Of a stretch of 51,167 nt of DNA, positions 26,050-34,419 are shown in pieces. The stretch comes from Phycisphaerales bacterium UBA3190. Its GTDB lineage: Bacteria; Planctomycetota; Phycisphaerae; Phycisphaerales; UBA1924. The notes under the pieces were generated by a model, which did no database searches, had not been told where the DNA came from, and saw nothing but the letters and a program-made list of their open reading frames with translations. A program made the translations under genes and the position numbers. The DNA lies in NCBI GenBank assembly GCA_002364005.1, contig DEXG01000031.1, forward strand, positions 1 to 51,167, given 5' to 3'. Within the stretch, counting starts at the first letter, position 1. The number at the start of each line of letters is the position of its first letter.

Positions 26050-26964
26050 TCAGCTCAACGGCACGAACCGGAACTCGATCGATTGCAGCGGCGAAGCGAG
26101 GAACCGGGACATGGGCTGATCAGAGGAAGACGGCGTATCCGGGACAATCCGGGCGGGCATCGAGACGACGAGCCCCTCGGTATCGAATGGGTACGGGTCG
26201 AGACCGATCGAGCGATCGTCGAGTCGTTTCCAGGTGAGCGTGATCCGGTCATGCCACCCCCCGCGGGGGACATGGGGCAACTCGTGCGTGTCTGTGTCGT
26301 TGAGCGCGAGGTAGAGCGACATCGAATCAAACAACTGCAGCAGCCGAGCGTGACTGTCGAGATGCTCGGGCTCGAGCACCCGCGCCATGGTGGGGTCCTT
26401 GGCGATCCGCCCGATGAGCTTGGCCTGCACATTCGAGAGTTCCGCGAGGAATGCGCGTGCCTTCGGCTCGTCGCTGACCAGTCCTTTCGCAACCTCGGGT
26501 GAGCCGAACACGAAGTGACGACGCGGATCGGTGTCCTCTGTGTGCAGGTCCTCGAACACGACCGCGTACAACCAGTACGCGTGCATGCTCGTGAGCAGCG
26601 CGGCGTATGGGTGGTGCGCCTCGAGCCGGTCGATCCCGATAAACCAGCGCTCAAAGCCCCCGGCGTGCCACGCGCCGAACTCGTTCTCTTCCGTCGGCGG
26701 CGCGGCCTCGCCCACGCCGACGGGGAGCCCGTCGATTTCGGAGAATCGGGGCATGGCTTCGGTTTCCCACCAGCCGTTGTCGTGCTCCGCGATCCCCAGC
26801 ACGATCTCGTCGCGCCATTTCGAGGGGTGCGTCGCGTTCTTCTCGAACCCGGGGCGGACGAACCCGTTGGGCCCGCCCCAATGGGCGGCGAGGAAGCCGC
26901 TGACCTGGGCGTGGTGGGGCTGCTGGATCATCCATGTCTCGTTATTGACGCGTGCTTTGAGCAT
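26050..26964 (-). CDS. DUF3891 family protein
   Basis: A 304-residue soluble protein with the pattern of DUF3891: an early HHAQVSGFLAAHWG, then IVLGIAEHDNGWWE with a His-Asp pair, and later SMHAYWLYA and FLAELSNVQAKLIGRI. The conserved His/Asp residues suggest a helical metal-binding HD-like protein, but the function is unknown. It is read together with the reductase-type gene upstream on the same strand (38-base gap). The start is preceded by AAAGGAGCACGAC. Confidence 0.8.
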   Translation of the reverse strand: MLKARVNNETWMIQQPHHAQVSGFLAAHWGGPNGFVRPGFEKNATHPSKWRDEIVLGIAEHDNGWWETEAMPRFSEIDGLPVGVGEAAPPTEENEFGAWHAGGFERWFIGIDRLEAHHPYAALLTSMHAYWLYAVVFEDLHTEDTDPRRHFVFGSPEVAKGLVSDEPKARAFLAELSNVQAKLIGRIAKDPTMARVLEPEHLDSHARLLQLFDSMSLYLALNDTDTHELPHVPRGGWHDRITLTWKRLDDRSIGLDPYPFDTEGLVVSMPARIVPDTPSSSDQPMSRFLASPLQSIEFRFVPLS

Positions 26965-27002
26965 GTCGTGCTCCTTTCGTGTGTCTGCGGTCGGTGGGCG
27001 GG

Positions 27003-27674
27003 TCAGTACGCAGCGGTAAAGTGCCGGCCCGTGTGCTTGGGTGTTTCGATCTCGTCAAACATCGCGACGGCGTAGTCCTCCATCGAGATCTGCGATTGCC
27101 CGTTTGAGTCGACAACGAGCGTGTCGGGGTGGGTGCGGTAGGTGCCTGTGCGCTCGCCGGGCACGAGCATCGCGGGCGGGCAGAAGTAGGTGCCGAGCGA
27201 TCCGAGCTTGGGAAGCGCGGCTTCGAACTGTGCCTGCGAGGCGTGCGCGATCGCGACGGACGATTCGGGCAGGAAGTTCGGCTTGGTGAGCACGGTGTGC
27301 TCGGGCGCGTCCGGTGTAATGAGCGGCGCTGCGCCGCCGACGATCATGAATCGCGTTCCGGAGCGGATCGATGCGTCGATGATCCGGTCGGTCATCTCCA
27401 CCATGCTCGACTCCATCCCCGCGGGCGGGCGCAGGGCGCTGAGGACGATGTCGTGCTGGGCGATGATCTCATCAAGATCTGAGGCGTTCAGGACATCGCG
27501 GCTCAGATGTTCGATCCCATCGGGATGAATACTGGGCTGGGGCGTGCTGCGAGTGATCGCGGTGACGCGATGTCCACGACGGTTGGCTTCGGCGACGAGA
27601 CGACGCCCGACCTGGCCCGATGAGCCGAAGATCGCGATGGAGAGTGTGTCGGTTGTGGTGCTGGCTGTGGTCAT
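27003..27674 (-). CDS. NAD(P)-binding Rossmann-fold reductase/epimerase-like protein
   Basis: A 223-residue atypical short-chain dehydrogenase: GSSGQVGRRLV is the nucleotide-binding glycine motif, followed by DVLNASDLDEII, SALRPP and FMIVGGAAPL. It resembles the NAD(P)H-binding YwnB/BLVRB-type family that reduces flavins, quinones or similar compounds. It is divergent from a MarR-type gene across three palindromes that overlap its promoter, so it is very likely a MarR target. AAAGGAGCACCTC precedes the start. Confidence 0.85.
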   Translation of the reverse strand: MTTASTTTDTLSIAIFGSSGQVGRRLVAEANRRGHRVTAITRSTPQPSIHPDGIEHLSRDVLNASDLDEIIAQHDIVLSALRPPAGMESSMVEMTDRIIDASIRSGTRFMIVGGAAPLITPDAPEHTVLTKPNFLPESSVAIAHASQAQFEAALPKLGSLGTYFCPPAMLVPGERTGTYRTHPDTLVVDSNGQSQISMEDYAVAMFDEIETPKHTGRHFTAAY

Positions 27675-27693
27675 GAGGTGCTCCTTTCGGTTG

Positions 27694-27754
27694 TCTTGAT
27701 GTCAAGATAAAAGGCAAATGCCTTGAAGTCAAGATATATTTCTTGATATCAAGA
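27694..27754. promoter_or_regulatory. Three MarR-type operators in a divergent promoter region
   Basis: Three near-identical palindromes lie at 27694-27707 (TCTTGATGTCAAGA), 27721-27734 (CCTTGAAGTCAAGA) and 27741-27754 (TCTTGATATCAAGA). They overlap promoters for both genes. On the minus strand TTGACT, 17 bases, TATCTT reads toward the NAD(P)-binding gene; on the plus strand TTGAAG, 18 bases, TATCAA reads toward the MarR gene. The adjacent MarR-family protein is the natural binder. Centre-to-centre spacing is 27 and 20 bases. Confidence 0.8.
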
Positions 27755-27777
27755 TAAATTGTCGATACCATACCTCT

Positions 27778-28269
27778 ATGAGCCATGTGAACCTGATTCT
27801 GGAGCAGTGGGGGCGTGTTCGCCCGGATCTTGATGTCACCCCAATGGGGCTGACAGGGCGGCTGAAGCGGATCGCCCGCATCATCGAGCGGGAGATGGAG
27901 CCGGTGTTTGCCAAGCATGGGCTGAATCTGGCGAGCTTTGATGTGCTGGCAACCCTGCTGCGCAGCGGCGAGCCGTACCGACTCTCGCCGGGGGAACTGA
28001 TCGCCAACTCGATGGTGACCTCTGGCACGATGACCAACCGGATCGACCAGCTGGTGAAGGCCGAGCTGGTCGAACGCATCAAGAACCCCGAAGACGGTCG
28101 CAGCGTGCACATCGCCCTGACCCAACGGGGCAAGGGCGTGATCGATCGGGCGCTCGAGGACCATGTGCAGAACCTGCACCGGCTGACCTGCGGGCTCGAT
28201 GAGCCGGTGTTTGCCGAGCTCGATCGGTTGCTCGAGCAGTATCTGGGCACGCTCGAATCGGATGATTGA
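27778..28269 (+). CDS. MarR-family transcriptional regulator
   Basis: A 163-residue winged-helix regulator: NLASFDVLATLLRSGEPYRLSPGELIANSMVTSGTMTNRIDQLVKAELVERIKNPEDGRSVHIALTQRGKGVID covers the HTH and wing, about residues 48-120. Helices at both ends would form the dimer. It lies at the centre of the triple-palindrome region and probably represses itself and the divergent reductase gene, and perhaps the downstream alcohol dehydrogenase. No clear Shine-Dalgarno is seen before the ATG. Confidence 0.92.
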   Translation: MSHVNLILEQWGRVRPDLDVTPMGLTGRLKRIARIIEREMEPVFAKHGLNLASFDVLATLLRSGEPYRLSPGELIANSMVTSGTMTNRIDQLVKAELVERIKNPEDGRSVHIALTQRGKGVIDRALEDHVQNLHRLTCGLDEPVFAELDRLLEQYLGTLESDD

Positions 28270-28331
28270 TCATCGAACCTATGATCCCGCCAACACCACA
28301 CATGCGGGAACGGATAGGGAGCTGATCTACC

Positions 28332-29387
28332 ATGAGCGCAACAAAGGCATACGCGGCACAATCCGAGACCTCGGGCATGGCACCCTGGTCGTTTGAACGG
28401 CGTGAGCCGCGTCCGGACGATGTCTCGATCGACATCCTCTTCTGTGGCGTCTGCCACTCGGATCTGCACTTCGTCGAGAACGACTGGGGCTGGACGGTGT
28501 ATCCCGTCGTCCCCGGGCACGAGATCGTCGGGCGCGTCACCAGCGTGGGGTCCGAGGTCACGAAATACAAAGAGGGTGACATCGTCGGCGTTGGGTGTCT
28601 GGTGGACTCCTGCCGGGCGTGCGAGTCGTGCAATCAGGGGCTCGAGCAGTATTGCACCACCGGCTGGGTCGGGACCTACGGCGGCGTGGATCGGCACGAC
28701 GGCTCAATCACGCATGGTGGATACAGCGACAACATCGTCGTCAGCGACCGCTTTGTGGTCAAGGTCCCCGATGGGATGGACCCGGCCAACGCGGCCCCGA
28801 TGCTCTGCGCCGGGATCACGACCTACTCGCCGCTGAAGCATGTGGGCGTGAAGAAGGGCGACCGCGTCGGCGTCGTCGGCATGGGCGGGCTGGGGCACCT
28901 GGGCATCAAGTTCGCCCGCGCGATGGGGGCCGAGGTGGTTGTCTTTACTCGCACCGAGGACAAGGTCGCCGAGGCCAAACGCAATGGCGCGTGTGAGGTC
29001 GTGGTGACGGGCAAGGAGGGTGCGTTTGAGGCTGTCGCCGGCTCGCTCGATTATGTGCTCGATACGGTGCCGGTGAATCATGACTTCAACCCGTACCTGG
29101 GCTGCCTGAAGATCGACGGCACCTACATCGTGGTCGGTCAGATCACGCCGATCGAGACCCCGATCGATTCGACGCAGCTGATCATGGGGCGGCGAAAACT
29201 GATGGGCTCGCTGATCGGTGGGTTGCCCGAGACGCAGGAGGTCCTCGACTTCGCAGCAGAGCACGGCGTGACTTGTGATATCGAGATGCTCGACATCAAG
29301 AACATCAATGAGGCGTACGAGCGGATGAAGCGGAGCGATGTGCGGTACCGGTTTGTGATTGATATGGAGTCGATCAAGGCGGAGTAA
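28332..29387 (+). CDS. Zinc-dependent NAD(P)-alcohol dehydrogenase (cinnamyl-alcohol/AdhC-like)
   Basis: A 351-residue medium-chain dehydrogenase. The catalytic zinc site is CGVCHSD and GHE (PVVPGHEIVG); the structural zinc site is CLVDSCRACESCNQGLEQYC; the nucleotide site is GVVGMGGLGHLGIK. It is close to the YahK/cinnamyl-ADH branch, which reduces aldehydes with NADPH. It lies 62 bases after the MarR gene on the same strand and would be co-expressed, fitting aldehyde or electrophile detoxification. The start MSATKAYA follows GGGAGCTGATCTACC. Confidence 0.93.
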   Translation: MSATKAYAAQSETSGMAPWSFERREPRPDDVSIDILFCGVCHSDLHFVENDWGWTVYPVVPGHEIVGRVTSVGSEVTKYKEGDIVGVGCLVDSCRACESCNQGLEQYCTTGWVGTYGGVDRHDGSITHGGYSDNIVVSDRFVVKVPDGMDPANAAPMLCAGITTYSPLKHVGVKKGDRVGVVGMGGLGHLGIKFARAMGAEVVVFTRTEDKVAEAKRNGACEVVVTGKEGAFEAVAGSLDYVLDTVPVNHDFNPYLGCLKIDGTYIVVGQITPIETPIDSTQLIMGRRKLMGSLIGGLPETQEVLDFAAEHGVTCDIEMLDIKNINEAYERMKRSDVRYRFVIDMESIKAE

Positions 29388-29414
29388 GACGCGCTGATCA
29401 GAGAACAATGGATC

Positions 29415-29439
29415 GCCCCGCGTTGTTCGCGGGGCTTTT
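29415..29439 (+). terminator. Intrinsic terminator after alcohol dehydrogenase gene
   Basis: An 8-bp perfect stem (GCCCCGCG / CGCGGGGC) with a TTGTT loop, followed by TTTTCTTT. It lies between the convergent alcohol dehydrogenase and coaC genes. Confidence 0.85.
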
Positions 29440-29464
29440 CTTTGGTGCTTCGGTTGTGTTTGGC

Positions 29465-30073
29465 TCAGCCCAGCGTGTCGCAGATCGCCCGGCAGATGTC
29501 CTCGGGTTCGCTCATGCGGCCGGTGCCGGTGTGGCGGCAGGCCTGCCAGCCGATGCCGGGGCCGACCTGCTTGAAGCCGTCCTGCTCGGCGAGGGCGACA
29601 TTGCGTAGGTTGCTCGGCTGGTTCCACATCTGATCGTTCATCGCGGGTGCGAGGATCACCGGGGTGTTTTTGCGGTTGATGGCGCTGAGGATCAGGGTGA
29701 CGACATCGTCGGTGCGTCCGTGGACGAGCTTGCTCAGCATGTCCATGGTGCATGGGGCGATGAGGGCCAGGTCGCAGCGGTCGGCCAGCGAGATGTGCTG
29801 GGGGTCCTTGGACTCGATGTGTTCCCAGGAGCTGGTGTAGACCGCGTTGCCCGAGAGGGCCTGGAAGGTAATCGGAGCCACGAACTTGGTCGCGGCGGGG
29901 GTCATGGCGACGGTGACCTGGGCGCCGGCCTGGGCGAGGCGCGAGACGACGGTGCAGACCTTGTAGACCGCGATGCCGCCTGATATCCCGACGAGGATCG
30001 ACTTGTCCTCGACATGGGGGCGCAGGGCATCGGGCGCGAGCCAGTTCTTCGCGTTATCTGATGGTGATGTCAT
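29465..30073 (-). CDS. coaC: Phosphopantothenoylcysteine decarboxylase (monofunctional CoaC)
   Basis: A 202-residue flavoprotein of the HFCD family: ILVGISGGIAVYKV, VTVAMTPAATKFV, HISLADRCDLALIAPCTMDMLSKLVHG (the His active-site region) and ILAPAMNDQMW (PxMNxxMW motif). It converts 4'-phosphopantothenoylcysteine to phosphopantetheine in coenzyme A synthesis, using FMN. Most bacteria have a fused CoaBC; here the CoaB synthetase part is absent, so it must be encoded elsewhere. The gene is 40 bases downstream of rpoZ, a conserved rpoZ-coaBC order. Confidence 0.9.
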   Translation of the reverse strand: MTSPSDNAKNWLAPDALRPHVEDKSILVGISGGIAVYKVCTVVSRLAQAGAQVTVAMTPAATKFVAPITFQALSGNAVYTSSWEHIESKDPQHISLADRCDLALIAPCTMDMLSKLVHGRTDDVVTLILSAINRKNTPVILAPAMNDQMWNQPSNLRNVALAEQDGFKQVGPGIGWQACRHTGTGRMSEPEDICRAICDTLG

Positions 30074-30113
30074 GTAGATTCACCCCTTGGGATGCGAGGG
30101 GGGTGCGAGGGGG

Positions 30114-30344
30114 TCAGAGCAGGGGTTCTTCGACGGCTTCTGGGGCCTGGTCGATGAACTCGAGGGTGATCTTGTCCTGCATGATTTCCTCGACGACGAT
30201 CTCGAGATCGGTCTTGCCGTCGCGGGGGACGAGGGGACGGGCGCCCTCAAGCAGCTGCTCGAGGCGACGCTGGATGAGTGCCGTGAGCTTGAACTTGCCG
30301 CCGACCTTTTCGACGATTTCGTCACTTTTCAGGGCTTCGATCAT
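30114..30344 (-). CDS. rpoZ: RNA polymerase omega subunit
   Basis: A 76-residue protein with the omega core GGKFKLTALIQRRLEQLLEGARPLV, positions 15-39. It folds onto the beta' subunit and helps RNA polymerase assembly. The short size and position directly before coaC support the call. An AGGATAGCAG sequence precedes the start. It begins a two-gene unit divergent from the gene at 30554. Confidence 0.9.
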   Translation of the reverse strand: MIEALKSDEIVEKVGGKFKLTALIQRRLEQLLEGARPLVPRDGKTDLEIVVEEIMQDKITLEFIDQAPEAVEEPLL

Positions 30345-30553
30345 CTGCTATCCTTGTTTCGTCTTCGTGCTTGCCCGGGGTGTGATCGCACACGCCGGTG
30401 CTTTGAGCCCGTCTGGTTGACCAGTGGGCTGCGCGGGGGCAAGTATAGACACGCACCGGGTTTGAGACCAGCCCAGCACCGAACGCTCGTGCGGTGTCTG
30501 AGGGGTCAGCGGGATTGGTCAACGGTGCTCACCAGTCGAGTATAGAGGTATTT

Positions 30554-31198
30554 ATGTCATCACCATCGCTGCTCGGGACGACCCCGGGTTCAGAATCGCG
30601 GTTCAAGATTGGCGACCAGGTCGTCCATTCGGGCATGCCCGAGTGGGGTAAGGGGACGGTGGTCAGTGCCGGGGCGACGAGCCACGAGGGCAAGGCGTGC
30701 CAGCGTCTGAGCGTGCGATTCAGCCGTGCGGGGCTGAAAACCGTGATGACGGGCGTGGCGCCGATCGAGGCGGCGGGCGAGGTTGCCGAGGTGCTCAAGC
30801 CCAAGGATGACGGGCATCACGACCCGCTCCCGATCGCCTCAGCGGGGCATAAGGAGCTGCTGGAGATCATGACTCGGGTGCCCGATCGGGCCCGCGACCC
30901 GTTTGCCAGCCCGGCTCAGCGGCTGCGGGCGACGCTGGATCTGTACAAGTTCACCGGCGAGGGTGGGGGATTGGTTGATTGGGCGGCGGCGCAGTCCGGG
31001 CTGGCGGATCCGCTGTCGCGGTTCAATCGCCATGAGCTGGAAGATTATTATCGGATGTTCGAAAAGAATCTTCGCAAGCACCTTTCTCAGGTGGTGCGTG
31101 ATGCGAACAATGTCCCGGCCAGCGAGCTGGTGCAGATCGCCAAGTCTGCCCCTCCCGCGGCCCAGCGAGCGTTGCAGAAGCTGCACCGCCCGCGTTGA
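30554..31198 (+). CDS. DUF3553-like protein
   Basis: A 214-residue soluble protein. Residues about 16-70 (FKIGDQVVHSGMPEWGKGTVV, LSVRFSRAGLKTVM) form a small beta-barrel like the DUF3553 domain, which is also found at the end of some UvrD-type helicases. The C-terminal half is alpha-helical (LRATLDLYKFTGEGGGLVDWAAAQSG and later RFNRHELEDYYRMFEKNLRKHL) and not recognised. Function unknown. The start MSSPSLLG follows AGAGGTATTT. Confidence 0.7.
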   Translation: MSSPSLLGTTPGSESRFKIGDQVVHSGMPEWGKGTVVSAGATSHEGKACQRLSVRFSRAGLKTVMTGVAPIEAAGEVAEVLKPKDDGHHDPLPIASAGHKELLEIMTRVPDRARDPFASPAQRLRATLDLYKFTGEGGGLVDWAAAQSGLADPLSRFNRHELEDYYRMFEKNLRKHLSQVVRDANNVPASELVQIAKSAPPAAQRALQKLHRPR

Positions 31199-31415
31199 TG
31201 AAAATCAACACCCGGCACAGCCGGACCAGTTCGGGAAGGATCCCGGACGACTCGGAAAACCCACGGATGCTTAAAACGGAATGTCTGGACCCCACGGAGG
31301 GGATCTTTTCGGACCACGCTTGTTCGTGCGCATTTGGCACGGCTTCTGGTCCCCCGCGTGCATGTGTTGATCTGTCGGCATCGCCGGCGGACATCAATAC
31401 AGAAGGGAATCAGAC

Positions 31416-31691
31416 ATGAAAGAGAACGAGTTCCAAAGCCGTCTTCAGAACCTCCTCGAGCAGATCGACACGCTTCCCGATACGGAGCGTCCCAAGCTTG
31501 AGCAGCTTGCCAAAGAGACCCAGCAGCGTCACACACGCATGAAGAAGACCATCGGCGAACTCCAGGAGTCGCTCGATCACCTGCGTCTCTCGGTCAAATA
31601 CCTTGTGTTTGATCTGGAAGCGACCCGGCGTGAGAACAAGTACCTCCGCAATATGCTGGAAAACAGCCAGGGCGGCGAGGGTGCCGACTGA
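31416..31691 (+). CDS. Small coiled-coil protein
   Basis: A 91-residue protein that is nearly all coiled coil, with heptad-like leucines: RLQNLLEQIDTLPDTERPKLEQLAKETQQR, then LQESLDHLRLSVKYLVFDLEATRRENKYLRNML. It has no signal peptide or membrane segment. A GAAGGGAATCAGAC ribosome binding site precedes the ATG. The family is not recognised. The 217 bases before it hold no gene. Confidence 0.75.
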   Translation: MKENEFQSRLQNLLEQIDTLPDTERPKLEQLAKETQQRHTRMKKTIGELQESLDHLRLSVKYLVFDLEATRRENKYLRNMLENSQGGEGAD

Positions 31692-31973
31692 GCACGCCCG
31701 CTGATGCACGCAACGGACCGATTCGATCAATGACGCCGGGTGGGTAGGACACAGCCGGCGAATGCCCAGCACGACTCCTGGGCCAATCGGTGGTTGATCG
31801 GGCGAGGGATGCTCCGTGCCTGAGCCCGTTTCACCACCACGATCGATTCACGCCTCGGGGCCTTGTGGGGCCCCGTGTGCATTTGAGCGGCTTGGGGATT
31901 GAAGCATCGAGCATGGGCACCTATCGTCAGCCTTGCAAGAATGCAGCGTGGTCGGCTTCGGTCGTCACAGACT
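31692..31973. other. Intergenic region without a recognised gene
   Basis: About 280 bases between the coiled-coil gene and tRNA-Ser(GCT). It contains short hairpins (GCCCAG/CTGGGC near 31764 and CGGGGCC/GGCCCCG near 31857), but neither is followed by a T-run. I could not assign a known RNA, and no convincing reading frame is present. It presumably includes the tRNA promoter. Confidence 0.5.
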
Positions 31974-32063
31974 GGATCGGTGCCCGAGAGGCTGAAGGGG
32001 CCGGATTGCTAATCCGGTGTACAGGGTAAACCTGTACCGAGGGTTCGAATCCCTCCCGATCCG
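31974..32063 (+). tRNA. tRNA-Ser (anticodon GCT)
   Basis: A class II tRNA with acceptor arms GGATCGG / CCGATCC, discriminator G, anticodon stem CCGGA/TCCGG enclosing TTGCTAA (anticodon GCT, reading AGC/AGU), a long variable arm (TACAGGGTAAACCTGTA) and T-loop GGTTCGAATCC. No encoded CCA. Confidence 0.97.
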
Positions 32064-32073
32064 TTCGTGAATG

Positions 32074-32106
32074 AGCCGCTCAACCTGATGTTGGGCGGCT
32101 TTTTTC
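32074..32106 (+). terminator. Intrinsic terminator of tRNA-Ser(GCT)
   Basis: An 11-bp stem (AGCCGCTCAAC / GTTGGGCGGCT, one G-U) with CTGAT loop and six T residues, 10 bases after the tRNA. Confidence 0.88.
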
Positions 32107-32141
32107 ATGCGCAAAGATTCTCTGAATCGGGATTTGCGGGG

Positions 32142-32179
32142 TTGACATCCCATCTGCTGATGATAACCTATTCTCAATA
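32142..32179 (+). promoter_or_regulatory. Promoter with possible Fur-family operator
   Basis: A consensus TTGACA (32142-32147) is followed after 16 bases by TAACCT as -10, which places the transcript start only a few bases before the ATG at 32183. Overlapping the -10, TGATGATAACCTATTCTCAA carries inverted TGATAA and TTCTCA half-sites, like iron- or zinc-box sequences bound by Fur/Zur proteins, but with one additional central base. The match is by eye and moderate. Confidence 0.4.
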
Positions 32180-32182
32180 GAC

Positions 32183-32542
32183 ATGCGGATGCTGCGAATC
32201 ACATGCTGTGCCATGATCATGCTCCTGCTGCTTCAGGGCGGTGGGGTGGTGTCGGCGCTGCATAAGATCACGCACCATGCCCAGACGCAGAGCGTGACCT
32301 CATGTGAGCACGGCTCGGCCGAGCACGCACCGGTACCCGATGATGGGCCTTCGCCCGAGCAGGGTGACGATGATTGCTCGATCTGTCTGGGGCTGTCGGG
32401 GCTGCATCTGGCACCTGTTGCCGATGCGCCACGCGTCTGCGATACGCCCGAGTTTGTGGTTGCCCCTGTTGTCTCGATCTGGACGCCGGTCGCCTGCCGC
32501 GAGATGGGCGAGCACCCCGCACGCGCACCCCCTGTTTGCTGA
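32183..32542 (+). CDS. Small exported Cys/His-rich protein (DUF2946-like)
   Basis: A 119-residue protein with an N-terminal hydrophobic signal (MLRITCCAMIMLLLLQGGGVVSA). A metal-binding-looking part follows: HKITHHAQ, SCEHGSAEHA, then an acidic DDDCSICLGLSGLH. The closing CxxC and scattered His resemble DUF2946 proteins, which are often found near copper or TonB-receptor genes. No ribosome binding site precedes the ATG and the predicted transcript start is only a few bases upstream, so translation may be leaderless. It is the first gene of a run of four exported-protein genes. Confidence 0.6.
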   Translation: MRMLRITCCAMIMLLLLQGGGVVSALHKITHHAQTQSVTSCEHGSAEHAPVPDDGPSPEQGDDDCSICLGLSGLHLAPVADAPRVCDTPEFVVAPVVSIWTPVACREMGEHPARAPPVC

Positions 32543-32620
32543 ACCTGATGCGATTCTGAATCACTCATGGTTCGCCGTGCGCGCGTCTTTGCGCGTCGGC
32601 TCAGAACAGGGATCAATCCC

Positions 32621-33544
32621 ATGCACCGACAATCGAGTTGTGGACGCGCTCGCGCGTTCACGCTGATCGAGCTCTTGGTCGTTATCGCGATCATCGCGTT
32701 GCTCATCGGGATCCTGCTCCCATCGTTGAGCAGTGCCCGCGCCAGTGCCCAGCGCATTGTGTGTCAGTCCAACATGCGCCAGCTTGAGCTGGCACACCAG
32801 ATGTATATCGAAGACTACAAGGGGCGGCTGATCGACGCGGCCCTGCCGCATGGTTCGCTCGCGGGCGATATCCGATCGACCTGGTTGATCGCGTTGCAGG
32901 ATTACGGCGCAGCGCCCGAGTCGCTGCTCTCGCCGGTTGATCGGTCCATCTGGCTGAGCTTGGACGACGGGGGGAGCGATGGGGGGGCTTCCCTTGCCGA
33001 ACTGCGGGCTTGGTTCGAGCAGCATGAGGATCTGCTGACGGACAACGACTTTGGCAATGACCCCGACCAGCCGGAGATCGCCCGTCTGACCAGCTACGGG
33101 CTCAACGGGTACACGGCCCAGAGCGTGGCCCCGTTCCTTAACCCCGACCCCGTGACCGGTCGTCGCCTTGATCAGGGCAACGCGTATACCCGCATCAATC
33201 GCATCCCGAGGACATCGCAGACGATTCATCTGGTGATGATGACCCCGATCGCCCGCCGGTTCGGGGAGCCGATCGATTCAGAGGCGGACTTTGCCAAGGC
33301 CGACCATGTGCACCCCAACGAGTGGGATTTCTCATTTGTTTCCGAGACCGCCAGCGCGACTTTCGCCAGTTCCCAGATGTGGCTCAATGCGCACGGTGGC
33401 GATCCCACCAGCCCCAGCGGCAAGAGCAATGCCGCGTTCTTTGATGGGTCGGTGCGGACCCTGAGCTTTGACGAGATGTATCGCGATACAGAACACAACC
33501 TCTTCCACCCCGAAGCGAGCCCGCCCAGCGCCGCCCGACCCTGA
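32621..33544 (+). CDS. Prepilin-like protein with N-terminal methylation motif and C-terminal DG motif
   Basis: A 307-residue protein with the type IV prepilin/pseudopilin signal RAFTLIELLVVIAIIALLIG (cleavage before F, methylated), about residues 10-30, followed by LLPSLSSARASAQRIVCQSNMRQL, a phrase common in planctomycete pilin-like proteins. Near the end NAAFFDGSVRTLSFDEMY is the DG-motif of such proteins. These are very abundant in planctomycetes, with unknown individual roles. Start MHRQSS follows a weak AGGGA. It lies within the metal-box-preceded cluster of exported proteins. Confidence 0.82.
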   Translation: MHRQSSCGRARAFTLIELLVVIAIIALLIGILLPSLSSARASAQRIVCQSNMRQLELAHQMYIEDYKGRLIDAALPHGSLAGDIRSTWLIALQDYGAAPESLLSPVDRSIWLSLDDGGSDGGASLAELRAWFEQHEDLLTDNDFGNDPDQPEIARLTSYGLNGYTAQSVAPFLNPDPVTGRRLDQGNAYTRINRIPRTSQTIHLVMMTPIARRFGEPIDSEADFAKADHVHPNEWDFSFVSETASATFASSQMWLNAHGGDPTSPSGKSNAAFFDGSVRTLSFDEMYRDTEHNLFHPEASPPSAARP

Positions 33545-33556
33545 ATGGAGAAATTG

Positions 33557-34366
33557 ATGAACACCAAGAGCATTGCAACGATGACCCTTGCCGCGTGCTG
33601 TGCGATGAGCCACGCGGGCGGATTGCACGACGCGGACTACATCCTCGCGATTCAGAACAACCAGATCGTCACGGGTGTGATCGATCCGAGTTCCGGCGAA
33701 GTGGTGTATCCCTCGCGGATCAAGTCCGCGATCCTCGGTGCCGAGGGGTTCCCGAACTTCACGAACGACCCAGGGTTCAACGCGGAGCTGGGACAGCTGA
33801 ACCCCGGGATGTACATCGGTTTCTCGATCCTCCGCGCACCGCGCGTGTGGGACGATGTCGCGATGGACTTCGAGACGATCGCGATGGAGCAGATCACCGT
33901 CCGTGCTGCGGGCCAGAACATCGTCGCGCCGAGCACCGATACGCGTCTCGATGGGATCGTCTTCGGGCAGGCATCCATCACCCCGAGTGCCACATTCCAT
34001 CACCACATGCAGTACCTGCTCAACGGCGGGCTCCCGCCGGTGGTTGAGGGGGTTTGGTTGCTCGAACTGGAGCTGTGGGATGAATCGGGCAGCGTCGATC
34101 CTTCAGACCCGCTCTACATCCTGTTCGCGCAGGGTGAGGGAGAGGGCCAGCTCAACGACGCCATCGCGTGGGTCGAGGACAACCTGATCGGGTCGCCCTG
34201 CCTGGCCGACATCAACGGCGACGGCGAGCTGGACTTCTTCGATGTCAGCGCGTTCCTGACGGCCTACAACGCGCAGGACTCGATCGCTGATTTTAACAAC
34301 GATGGGCAGTTCAACTTCTTCGATGTCAGCACCTTCCTGACCTCGTACACGAACGGATGCCCTTAA
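33557..34366 (+). CDS. Secreted protein with double dockerin-like C-terminus, paralogue of next gene
   Basis: A 269-residue exported protein. After the signal peptide (ending MSHAGG) the mature part starts LHDADYILAI. It ends with two dockerin-like repeats: CLADINGDGELDFFDVSAF and DFNNDGQFNFFDVSTF, then NGCP. The body resembles the following gene: DADYxLAI at the start, a DDPGF/DEPGI segment, a long beta-sandwich region and a closing AIAWVEDNLI (AIEYVEHVLV there). I do not know the family's function, but it recurs in planctomycetes. The start is behind GGAGAAATTG. Confidence 0.72.
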   Translation: MNTKSIATMTLAACCAMSHAGGLHDADYILAIQNNQIVTGVIDPSSGEVVYPSRIKSAILGAEGFPNFTNDPGFNAELGQLNPGMYIGFSILRAPRVWDDVAMDFETIAMEQITVRAAGQNIVAPSTDTRLDGIVFGQASITPSATFHHHMQYLLNGGLPPVVEGVWLLELELWDESGSVDPSDPLYILFAQGEGEGQLNDAIAWVEDNLIGSPCLADINGDGELDFFDVSAFLTAYNAQDSIADFNNDGQFNFFDVSTFLTSYTNGCP

Positions 34367-34419
34367 CACAGATCACGACTTTTCTCGGGTTTGGAGACCC
34401 ATTTGTGAGGAGAAATGAC

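Noticed and set aside
31692..31973. A riboswitch or RNase P-like RNA before tRNA-Ser(GCT)
   Set aside because: A few hairpins are present, but none of the conserved cores (P4, cobalamin box, SRP loop) is seen and no T-run follows.
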